Source: Chloroflexota bacterium | GTDB taxonomy: Bacteria > Chloroflexota > Anaerolineae > Aggregatilineales > Phototrophicaceae | Reading direction: 5' to 3' | Length of the DNA stretch: 38,300 nt | Assembly (NCBI GenBank): GCA_014338005.1 | Contig: QUBZ01000037.1 | Span: 1-38,300 of the forward strand | In this document: positions 32,045 through 38,300 of the stretch, in pieces | Position numbering within the stretch: position 1 is the first letter of the stretch | How the letters are laid out: each line of letters starts with the position of its first letter | Position numbers and translations under genes: made by a program | The notes under the pieces: generated by a model | What the model was told of the DNA's origin: nothing | Database searches by the model: none | What the model saw: the letters and a program-made list of their open reading frames with translations, nothing else

Positions 32045-32980
32045 CTACGTTTTTTTGCGTACCGTGTCATCGGCCTTACGCGCGGCTTCTTCGCGCGCTT
32101 TTTTTTCGGTGATGCCGATGCCAGGGAACCATTCGTCGGCCAGCGCCCCGGCCTGCCGTGTCAGCACCAGCCCGCCCAGGTCGCGGGCGATCCATTCCAG
32201 CATTTTGGGGTCAACCCAGGTCACGCTGTCCACCTGGACGGCGCGCGCCCCGGCTTCCATGTAATCGCGGGCATCCTGCTGGCTGTGGATGCCGCCCGCG
32301 CCGATGATCGGCACTTCAAACTTGCTCGCCATCTGCCCCACCACCCGCAGCACCAGCGGTTTGACCAGCGGGCCATACAGCCGCCCGCTCACCAGCCGAC
32401 CGGTATGCGGGTCGCGGGCTGTGCCGCGCGGCGGAGCAGCGATCACCAGCGCGCCTGCGCCGGCGTCATCGGCAGCCCGACCCAGCGTATAGGTGTCCCC
32501 CACCGGCAGCCGCACCAGCACCGGCTTTTCGGTATGGTTGACCGCCGCTTTTACGAACTGCTCGGCCTCCTGCCAGGTGATGTCGTCGTTCAGCCCCAGT
32601 TCGATGGCATCTACCGAGTCTTCGCGGTCAATCCGTTCCGCGCCGCGCCGCACCTGCTCAACGGTCGTGCCAACCAGATGCAGGATGACCGGCATGGGCA
32701 GCCCTGCCCAGAGCTGCCGGTGCTGATCCAGCACTTTGTTCAGGCCGGGGTTCGGCAGCCCGGTATGAACCAGCATCCCGGCATCCAGCGGCACTACGCG
32801 CGTGCCGGTGGCCGGCTGCCAGGGTTGGAACGTCACCGGGTTTGTAACCAGCGCCCCCAGTTTTTCCAGCTTAACCAGGTTTTTGTATTCGTCGCCAAAA
32901 CCCGCCGTGCCGGCTGCCGGCATCACGGGCGATTCGACAAACAGGCTGCTTTTACCGGGGCGGGTGATTTCCGTCGTCAT
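32045..32980 (-). CDS. Dihydroorotate-dehydrogenase-like FMN barrel protein
   Basis: 311 aa TIM barrel. N-terminal SPVMPAAGTAGFGDEYKNLV and LEKLGALVTNPVTFQPW match the start of class 1 dihydroorotate dehydrogenases. The FMN phosphate-binding end is intact (VPIIGAGGIHSQQDARDYME, then AGARAVQVDSVTWVDP). The substrate parts are changed. The NxSCPN-type loop with the catalytic base is replaced by ELGLNDDI (127-134), and the orotate-binding NT motif reads AAPPRG (181-186). So it is a paralog with a different substrate, not a safe pyrD. Start ATG 32980, with AGAGG about 10 nt upstream. The 31892-32044 gap behind it holds a GCCGGCC/GGCCGGC hairpin (31985-32002) without a T-run. Confidence 0.82.
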   Translation of the reverse strand: MTTEITRPGKSSLFVESPVMPAAGTAGFGDEYKNLVKLEKLGALVTNPVTFQPWQPATGTRVVPLDAGMLVHTGLPNPGLNKVLDQHRQLWAGLPMPVILHLVGTTVEQVRRGAERIDREDSVDAIELGLNDDITWQEAEQFVKAAVNHTEKPVLVRLPVGDTYTLGRAADDAGAGALVIAAPPRGTARDPHTGRLVSGRLYGPLVKPLVLRVVGQMASKFEVPIIGAGGIHSQQDARDYMEAGARAVQVDSVTWVDPKMLEWIARDLGGLVLTRQAGALADEWFPGIGITEKKAREEAARKADDTVRKKT

Positions 32981-33016
32981 GCAAGGTATCCTCTACCGAA
33001 GGCCGTTCCGTATTTT

Positions 33017-33066
33017 AGTGTAACACGAGTCAGGCGTATGACAGGCACTTGGCATTATGATATAAC
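33017..33066. promoter_or_regulatory. Divergent promoter pair sharing one -35 region
   Basis: Plus strand: ATGACA (33038-33043), 17 bp, TATAAC (33061-33066) for the SGNH gene. Minus strand: CTGTCA (33044-33039), 16 bp, TACACT (33022-33017) for the DHOD-like gene. The two -35 elements occupy the same five bases on opposite strands, so the polymerases would compete. Confidence 0.5.
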
Positions 33067-33094
33067 GGAAAGGATTTTGTTGGAGGGTAAGCAT

Positions 33095-34069
33095 ATGCTT
33101 AATCGGCTTTTGAAAGGCGCGCTCCTGGTGATCGTGGTCGGCGTGTTCCTGGTTGGCGGCGGTTGGTTTGCCTCCAAAGGGCTTCAGGCGCAGCCAACCC
33201 CGACGCCGGAGACACCGTTCCGCATCGGCATTATGGGCGCCAGCGGCATTGATGAGTACCGCGCCGACGATAATCGCGGCGGCGCTTATGCGGACGTGAC
33301 GTTCAACTGGCTGGAACTGCTCGTTCGCAGCCGCAATATTGACGCCGGGGAGTGGGGAACCTGGGGCGAACCGCGCCGCACTGGTTACGCCTATAATTGG
33401 GCGCGCTCCGGCGCAACCGCCCGCACCCTGATCGAAAGCGGCCAGCACACCGGCCTGGCAGAACAGGTGGCCGCCGGCGAAATTGACCTGATTTTTATCT
33501 CCGTCGGCAGCAACGATTTTGCGCCCTACCGCCCGGACTACGACGCCATCTACAGCGGCCAGCTTGCCGGCCAGACGCTGGAAACCCGGCTGCAAGGCAT
33601 TGTGGATGACATCGCCCTGGCGATTGATACCGCACGCGATGACCACGAAATCCCGGTCGTTTTAACTACCATCCCCAACTGGAGCCTTAGCCCGGCAGCG
33701 CAGAACGACCCGCGTTTTGCCGACGCCGCCGGGCGCGAGCGAGTCAGCGAAGCCATTTCCGACGTGAACGGCCGGTTAAAAACAATGGCCGAAGAACGTG
33801 CCGGCGTATGGATTGCCGATCTGGAAGTTCTCGGCCAGGAAATTTTCGGCCAGCTTCAGGGCGGGGCGCTGCCGGTCGGCGATGAGATGATCCGCCTGCT
33901 GTCCATCGGCGACGAGCCACACAACGGACTGCTGGGCGACAGCATCCACATCGGCACCGTCCTCAGTGGCAAGATGGCGAATTTTTACCTCGCCTATTTT
34001 AACGAGGCACTCGACCTGAATATCCCGCCGATGACAGACGAGGAAATTCTCGCCAGCGCCGGCCTTTAG
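33095..34069 (+). CDS. Exported SGNH/GDSL-type hydrolase
   Basis: 324 aa from ATG 33095, with GGAGGG 7 nt upstream. The longer open frame starting near 31955 is antisense of the DHOD-like gene and is rejected. An N-terminal TM/signal segment (6-24, LKGALLVIVVGVFLVGGG) and a TPTP linker precede the catalytic domain. SGNH blocks are visible: block I GIMGASGIDEY with Ser50, block II Gly106 in NWARSGATA, block III Asn140 in VGSNDF, block V Asp282 and His285 in GDSIHIG. These give the Ser-Gly-Asn-His set of lipolytic and carbohydrate esterases. Block I reads GAS rather than GDS. The substrate is unknown; the protein acts outside the membrane. Confidence 0.9.
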   Translation: MLNRLLKGALLVIVVGVFLVGGGWFASKGLQAQPTPTPETPFRIGIMGASGIDEYRADDNRGGAYADVTFNWLELLVRSRNIDAGEWGTWGEPRRTGYAYNWARSGATARTLIESGQHTGLAEQVAAGEIDLIFISVGSNDFAPYRPDYDAIYSGQLAGQTLETRLQGIVDDIALAIDTARDDHEIPVVLTTIPNWSLSPAAQNDPRFADAAGRERVSEAISDVNGRLKTMAEERAGVWIADLEVLGQEIFGQLQGGALPVGDEMIRLLSIGDEPHNGLLGDSIHIGTVLSGKMANFYLAYFNEALDLNIPPMTDEEILASAGL

Positions 34070-34072
34070 AAC

Positions 34073-35326
34073 TCACAGCCGCGCTTCATCGTCCCGCCGC
34101 TCGAATATTCCCGCCGCCGCGTCCAGCAGTTCCCTGCGGCGCTCCGGCGGGACTTCTTTGCTGATGAGATAACGTTCCAGCAGTTCGGGGGGGGTCAGCC
34201 CTTCCGGGCTGGCGCCCAGGCGAGCGCGGGTGGGCTGTTCCACCTGTTTACGAATGGCCGCCACCTGGAAAACCCCGGCGCGTTTGAGTTCGTCGCGCAG
34301 GATATTTTCGTTCAGACGCGCCTCGGTTTCCGGCAGAAGATCAAAAATCAGCCGGACAATGGCCTCGCGCAGATCATACTGGCCGATCAGCTTCACGGCG
34401 CGGTCGGTCGGGTTAGCGGCTTTTGTCAGGTCGGCGCGCAGGGTGACGAACGGGCGCACCTTCTCCAGTTCGATGAACGCCCAGATGGTTTCCCCCCGCG
34501 CCAGTTCCACCCAACAAAAACCCTTTGGATCGCCTTCTTCGCCAAAGTCAATCCGTTCAATGCTGCCGCTGTACACCACCGGCGGGCTGCCGGGCTGCCC
34601 ATGCGTCAAATTCTGGTGTTTGTGGATATGGCCGAGCGCCACGTAATCCCAGCGCGGGTCGGCCAGCGCCGACAGCGGCACGACCAGATCGCGCCCCAGC
34701 ATGATATTCCGCTCGCTGCCCATCACCGCGCCGCCGACGGTGAAATGCCCGGTCAGCAGGCGCGGCATATCGTAAACATCGGCCCTTTGCGCCAGGTCTT
34801 CGATGGTTTCCATCATAACCCGCTGGAGCAGGTCATCGGTTTCGGCGATGGTCAGCCCGGCTACTTTGTCGTCCGCCAGCAGCCGGGCGCGAACCGGATA
34901 AGGCGCGGCAGCCACCACAACCGGGCCGCGCCGGGTCTCAAAAATTCTGTAATCGTAATCGTTGGCGACCCACACGTTCGGCACTTGCAGCGTGTCGTAA
35001 ATTTCGATGCTGGAGGCTTTAAGCTGCGTGGGCGGCAGATCGTGGTTGCCGACCAGCAGCACCACCGGCGCAAGCCGCGACAAGTCGCGGATGCGGTGGG
35101 CAAATTCGCGCTGGTAAGTCGGGTTGGGCTGGCGGGTTTTGAAAGCGTCGCCGGCGAAAATCACCAGATCGGCTTCATGCTGTTCGGCATACTGGCAGAT
35201 GTCGTCCAGCCGCCGCAGAAAATCGGTCACGCGGCTGCTAAGGCCGGTCTGCGGGTCGGTTCTGCCGTAGTTTTCCATGCCGATGTGCGTATCGGCAAAG
35301 TGTAAAACACGAATCGGATTGCTCAT
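34073..35326 (-). CDS. sbcD: Exonuclease SbcD-like metallophosphoesterase
   Basis: 417 aa. The five phosphoesterase motifs are present: DTH (12-14) in HFADTHIG, FAGDAF, VGNHDLPP, LTGHFT and LGHIHKHQ. This is the Mre11/SbcD nuclease core, followed by a capping domain (about 245-330) and a helical C-terminus. SbcD with SbcC cleaves DNA hairpins and processes breaks. SbcC is not beside it in the window, so the partner must be elsewhere or the protein works alone. The ATG at 35326 is preferred to the TTG at 35329. It begins 13 nt after the aldo/keto reductase stop, suggesting one transcript. It ends 3 nt from the convergent SGNH gene. Confidence 0.9.
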   Translation of the reverse strand: MSNPIRVLHFADTHIGMENYGRTDPQTGLSSRVTDFLRRLDDICQYAEQHEADLVIFAGDAFKTRQPNPTYQREFAHRIRDLSRLAPVVLLVGNHDLPPTQLKASSIEIYDTLQVPNVWVANDYDYRIFETRRGPVVVAAAPYPVRARLLADDKVAGLTIAETDDLLQRVMMETIEDLAQRADVYDMPRLLTGHFTVGGAVMGSERNIMLGRDLVVPLSALADPRWDYVALGHIHKHQNLTHGQPGSPPVVYSGSIERIDFGEEGDPKGFCWVELARGETIWAFIELEKVRPFVTLRADLTKAANPTDRAVKLIGQYDLREAIVRLIFDLLPETEARLNENILRDELKRAGVFQVAAIRKQVEQPTRARLGASPEGLTPPELLERYLISKEVPPERRRELLDAAAGIFERRDDEARL

Positions 35327-35339
35327 CAAAAGTTCCCGC

Positions 35340-36200
35340 TCACTCGAACATCAGCGCCAGATCGTGCGAACTTTCGACCAGCGCGGCCTGTTCCTCGGCG
35401 GGCATGGGCGAAAAGTTTTTGCCCGCCTCCAGCACCATCGGCAGCAGGCGTACATCGCCCGCGCTGGGGATGGCCGTCACGCCAGGCTGCGACAGCGCGA
35501 ACCGCACGCCTTCATTAATGCGCTCTGGAATGTCATAAGGTTGATACCAGGTATTGTAGCTGCGCGGCTGGCTGCCCCACGCCCCGCGCGTGACAGCCTT
35601 GATGATCTGCACGCCCACGTCGCGCTGCTGGCACAGGTCGAGCAGGCGCTCGGCATCGCGGCGGTAAGTCGGGTCGGCGTACAGGCGAGGATGAATGGGG
35701 AACATCACCGTATCAAAGTCGAAACGGTTGAGCGCCTCGATAAAGATAGCGGGGGCCTGCATTCCATGTCCGGTGATGCCCAACCAGCGCGCCAGCCCTT
35801 TCTCGCGGGCTTCGACAAGGGCTTCGATCGCGCCGCCGGGCCGCATGGCCGCGTCCAGTTCCTCAAAGGTAATAACGCCGTGAAGCTGGTACAGGTCGAA
35901 GCGGTCGGTATGCAGCAGCAGCAGCGAGCGGTGCAGTTCCGCCCACGCGCTGGCGCGGTCGCGCATGGTGGTTTTGCAGCCCAGGAAAAACCGGTCACGG
36001 CGGCTTTCCAGCCAGGGGCCGGTACGCATCTCCGCGAAACCATATGTAGGCGCGATGTCAATGTGGTTGACGCCGTAAGAGTCGGCCAGGTCAAGCGCGC
36101 GCGCGGCATCTTCCTGGCTGATGTCGTGATAAAAAGCCGCCGCGCCGAAAATGACGAGGCTGCTGAAATGGCCGGTACGACCTAAACGCCGGGTCTGCAT
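35340..36200 (-). CDS. Aldo/keto reductase
   Basis: 286 aa, slightly short for the family but complete. AKR tetrad residues are visible: Asp48 and Tyr53 in HIDIAPTYG, Lys in GCKTT and His in LYQLHG. Later motifs are WLGITGHG and GVTAIPSAGDVRLL, near the NADPH-binding end. It reduces aldehydes or ketones with NADPH; the substrate is not predictable. The start ATG 36200 has a strong GAGGGAGGG just upstream, and a TACAAT -10 lies at 36255-36250. It is followed closely by sbcD. Confidence 0.9.
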   Translation of the reverse strand: MQTRRLGRTGHFSSLVIFGAAAFYHDISQEDAARALDLADSYGVNHIDIAPTYGFAEMRTGPWLESRRDRFFLGCKTTMRDRASAWAELHRSLLLLHTDRFDLYQLHGVITFEELDAAMRPGGAIEALVEAREKGLARWLGITGHGMQAPAIFIEALNRFDFDTVMFPIHPRLYADPTYRRDAERLLDLCQQRDVGVQIIKAVTRGAWGSQPRSYNTWYQPYDIPERINEGVRFALSQPGVTAIPSAGDVRLLPMVLEAGKNFSPMPAEEQAALVESSHDLALMFE

Positions 36201-36249
36201 GTTTGCCCTCCCTCAAAAACTAACGCCGTGTAAAAACACAGCCGACTTT

Positions 36250-36255
36250 ATTGTA
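36250..36255 (-). promoter_or_regulatory. -10 element of the aldo/keto reductase-sbcD operon
   Basis: TACAAT on the minus strand, 50 nt before the ATG. The -35 region overlaps the tail of the aceA terminator and is weak (TTTTGT-like). Confidence 0.4.
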
Positions 36256-36274
36256 CCCGATGCGCGCCGCATAC

Positions 36275-36305
36275 AAAAAGAAGGCCGGTCGCGCTGACCG
36301 GCCTT
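36275..36305 (-). terminator. Rho-independent terminator of aceA
   Basis: On the minus strand AAGGCCGGTC (36305-36296) pairs perfectly with GACCGGCCTT (36290-36281), a 10-bp stem with a 5-nt loop, followed by CTTTTT. It lies about 30 nt after the aceA stop at 36338. Confidence 0.9.
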
Positions 36306-36337
36306 TCGCGGCAGTTCAGACAGACGGTTTTGAGGTA

Positions 36338-37645
36338 TCAGTGCGCGGCGTTTACCTTCTCGCCGTTAGCGAACTGTTCCGCCTCGGTGGAATGTTTGAG
36401 GGCGACGGTGGCCGACGTACCGCCGGTGATCGCGTCCTGCAGGGCGTCAAAATAACCCGTGCCGACAAAAGTTTGGTGTTTAACGGCGCGGTAGCCATAT
36501 TCGCGCTCAGCCTCAAATTCGGCATCCTGGAGTTCGGCGTAGGCGGTCATACCCTGGTCGTGGTACTTGCGCGCCAGGTCGAACATGGCGTAGTTGAGCG
36601 AGTGGAAGCCGGCCAGGGTGATGAACTGGAACTTGTAACCCATCGCGCCCAGTTCCCGCTGGAATTTGGCGATGGTGGCCGCGTCCAGGTTGCGCGACCA
36701 GTTAAAGGACGGCGAGCAGTTGTAAAACAGCAGTTTGTCGGGGAACTCGCGGCGGATGCCTTCGGCAAATTTTTTAGCTTCGTCCAGGTCGGGGTGAGAA
36801 GTTTCGCACCACAGCATATCGGCATACGGCGCGTAAGCCAGCCCGCGCGCGATGGCCGACTCGACGCCGCCACGCACATAGAAAAAGCCCTCCGGCGAGC
36901 GTTCCCCGGTAATAAATTCCTCGTCGCGCGGGTCAATGGTATTGGCGAGCAGCGTGGCCGATTCGGCGTCGGTGCGGGCGATAATCAGCGTCGGCACGTC
37001 GCACACGTCGGCAGCCAGCCGCGCCGCCACCAGCTTACGAATAAACTCCGATGTCGGCGCTAACACCTTGCCACCCAGGTGGCCACACTTTTTGGCCGAC
37101 GAAAGCTGGTCTTCATAATGGATGGCCGCCGCGCCGGCTTCGATGAAGGCTTTGGTCAGCTCGAAGGTATTGAGGATGCCGCCGAAACCGGCCTCGCCGT
37201 CGGCGATGAGCGGCACCAGCCAGAAGGGGCCTTTTTTGCCTTCCAGATGCTGAATCTGGTCGGCGCGCAGCAGCGCGTTATTGATGCGCCGCACCAGCGT
37301 CGGGCCGCTGTCCACCGGGTAAAGGCTCTGGTCAGGGTAGGTTTGCAGGGATGTGTTCATATCGCCGGCCACCTGCCAGCCGGAAACATAGACAGCCTTC
37401 AGCCCGGCGGCGACCATCTGAACGGCCTGCGTGCCGGTGAGCGCGCCCAGAGCGGCCACGTAAGGCTCGCGGTTGAGCAGGTCCCACAACTGCTCCGCGC
37501 CCATTTGCGCCAGCGAATATTCGATATGCACCGAGCCGCGCAGGCGCACGACCTCATCTGCCGTGTACTCGCGGGTGATGCCTTTCCAGCGGGGGCGGGT
37601 GTTCCATTCCATCGTGATCTGTTCGGCATTCCGTTGGCGCTGCAT
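36338..37645 (-). CDS. aceA: Isocitrate lyase
   Basis: 435 aa from ATG 37645, the normal bacterial length (the open frame runs 10 codons further without an RBS; TAGGAG sits 6 nt before 37645). The catalytic KKCGH loop is intact (Lys185, Lys186, Cys187, Gly188, His189, in [12 protein letters not shown]). Other family blocks are [31 protein letters not shown] and [12 protein letters not shown]. The enzyme splits isocitrate into succinate and glyoxylate, the first step of the glyoxylate shunt that lets cells grow on acetate or fatty acids. The upstream malate synthase gene completes the shunt. A MITE-like repeat separates the two genes, which may affect their co-expression. Confidence 0.97.
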   Translation of the reverse strand: MQRQRNAEQITMEWNTRPRWKGITREYTADEVVRLRGSVHIEYSLAQMGAEQLWDLLNREPYVAALGALTGTQAVQMVAAGLKAVYVSGWQVAGDMNTSLQTYPDQSLYPVDSGPTLVRRINNALLRADQIQHLEGKKGPFWLVPLIADGEAGFGGILNTFELTKAFIEAGAAAIHYEDQLSSAKKCGHLGGKVLAPTSEFIRKLVAARLAADVCDVPTLIIARTDAESATLLANTIDPRDEEFITGERSPEGFFYVRGGVESAIARGLAYAPYADMLWCETSHPDLDEAKKFAEGIRREFPDKLLFYNCSPSFNWSRNLDAATIAKFQRELGAMGYKFQFITLAGFHSLNYAMFDLARKYHDQGMTAYAELQDAEFEAEREYGYRAVKHQTFVGTGYFDALQDAITGGTSATVALKHSTEAEQFANGEKVNAAH

Positions 37646-37704
37646 ATTAACTCCTACTCCTCCATCATCGGACAAAACAGGCTAAACCATCGAAATACAC
37701 TATA

Positions 37705-37855
37705 ACTGTGATTGCTAATCCCCTCCCCCTGCCCCCTCCCCAAGTCTTGGAGAGGGGGTAAAACGGGTTATAACGGGCTTCTAAGTCACCTCTCCACAAA
37801 GTGGGGAGGGGATACAGGGGTGGGGAAGGTTCACAACGGAACTAGCAATCAAGGT
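37705..37855. mobile_element. MITE-like repeat, copy 2 (151 bp), between aceB and aceA
   Basis: Same ends as copy 1 (511-695): left ACTGTGATTGC at 37705-37715, and right end ACCTTGATTGC when read on the other strand (9 of 11 match). An exact 6-bp direct repeat, ACTATA, flanks it at 37699-37704 and 37856-37861. The interior has two hairpin-forming blocks (CCCCTCCCC...GGGGG and CCTCTCCAC...GTGGGGAGG). It carries no coding capacity. Insertion placed 151 bp plus the duplication in the intergenic space of the glyoxylate-shunt genes. Confidence 0.78.
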
Positions 37856-37868
37856 ACTATATTAATGC

Positions 37869-38300
37869 TTACGGCAGATGTTCGTAGGCCGGCAGGGTCA
37901 AAAATTCCACAAAGTCCCGCGCTTTGACCATCTCGGTGAACAGGCGGGTCGCCAATGGAAAGTGGCCGTTCCGGCAGCGTTCCTCACCAATTTCGCCGCG
38001 AATGGCCTCCAGTTCCTCGGCCAAAAACGTATCGTACAGTTCCGGCGTCAGGCGGCGGCCATCCTCCAGCGCGGCCTGGTGGTGCAGCCACTGCCAGATC
38101 TGCGTGCGGCAGATTTCCGATGTGGCGGCATCCTCCATCAGGTAGTACAGCGGCACGCAGCCGTTGCCCCCCAGCCAGGCCTCTAAATACTGGATGCCGA
38201 CCTTGATATTCCAGCGCACGCCATGTTCGGTGATCGGCCCCTGGGGCGGCGTCAGCAGGTCGGCGGCAGTCACCTGCACGTCGTCGCGCTGGCGGTTTAG
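37869..38300 (-). CDS. aceB: Malate synthase, C-terminal part (cut by window edge)
   Basis: 143 codons are visible; the 5' end is beyond the window. The frame is open to the edge (LNRQRDDVQVTAADLL at the boundary), so the apparent start at 38279 is not real. GIQYLEAWLGGNGCVPLYYL, then MEDAATSEICRTQIWQWLHH, are the C-terminal domain signatures of malate synthase A, and the protein ends FVEFLTLPAYEHLP as expected. The enzyme condenses glyoxylate with acetyl-CoA to malate, completing the glyoxylate shunt with the downstream aceA. The order aceB-aceA is the usual one. Confidence 0.95.
   Translation of the reverse strand, partial: LNRQRDDVQVTAADLLTPPQGPITEHGVRWNIKVGIQYLEAWLGGNGCVPLYYLMEDAATSEICRTQIWQWLHHQAALEDGRRLTPELYDTFLAEELEAIRGEIGEERCRNGHFPLATRLFTEMVKARDFVEFLTLPAYEHLP

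Noticed and set aside
31955..33094. 5' extension of the SGNH gene to a 704-aa ORF
   Set aside because: The extension is antisense to the DHOD-like gene. A strong RBS, a signal segment and a promoter all place the start at 33095.
33095..35326. sbcCD operon
   Set aside because: Only sbcD is present. Its neighbours are an aldo/keto reductase upstream and a convergent SGNH hydrolase.

Overview
This 38.3 kb window is a GC-rich bacterial chromosome segment. It most likely comes from a Chloroflexota (Anaerolineae-like) bacterium. The basis is inferential: many exported or membrane proteins carry Thr/Pro-rich spacers, PA14, SH3b, VanW and PsbP-like domains, and there are TIR-WD40 and SWIM proteins and several small membrane proteins of no recognised family. 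I see no phage genes, transposase, integrase or CRISPR array. The window reads as ordinary chromosome with lineage-specific genes.

Layout. 1-2.1 kb: the 5' part of an unknown membrane protein gene, a 185-bp MITE-like repeat and an MFS transporter, with the genes on the minus strand. 2.2-4.3 kb: a complete tRNA-Ala(GGC) unit with promoter and terminator, an unlisted 56-codon ORF and an exported alpha/beta hydrolase behind a near-consensus promoter. 4.4-5.7 kb: an exported protein with PsbP-like segments. 6.1-10.5 kb: a plus-strand cluster with a long leader: CorC/HlyC-type CBS protein, cdd, recO and a 622-aa helical protein. 10.5-15.9 kb (minus): RmlC-like epimerase, TPR protein, TIR-TM-WD40-SH3 protein and a PAS histidine kinase. 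16.1-20.9 kb: a SWIM protein (+), then minus-strand genes for three paralogous small membrane proteins, a VanW protein, a 92-aa protein and a lipoprotein. 21.0-24.4 kb: murJ and an autoregulated tetR operon. 24.4-27.3 kb: three translationally coupled genes (Gfo/Idh/MocA oxidoreductase, YtkA/FixH-like lipoprotein, membrane polyferredoxin). 27.4-31.9 kb: Uma2, a large YfhO-like membrane protein, and a PA14-SH3 exported protein on the other strand whose 3' end overlaps the YfhO gene. 32.0-36.2 kb: a dihydroorotate-dehydrogenase-like protein, SGNH hydrolase, SbcD and aldo/keto reductase. 36.3-38.3 kb: the glyoxylate shunt genes aceB and aceA, separated by the second copy of the MITE-like repeat.

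How the parts connect. AceB and AceA form the glyoxylate bypass. MurJ and the VanW-type protein point to cell-wall work. RecO and SbcD are DNA repair proteins, although SbcC is not adjacent. The best candidates for something undescribed are: the three-gene family of two-TM proteins with a shared C-terminal helix motif (16475-17858); the two-copy repeat with 11-bp terminal inverted repeats and exact 6-bp target duplications (511-695, 37705-37855); the TetR operator pair; the Gfo/Idh-lipoprotein-polyferredoxin operon; and the TIR-WD40/TPR pair. All functional statements rest on motif reading. No database search was possible.
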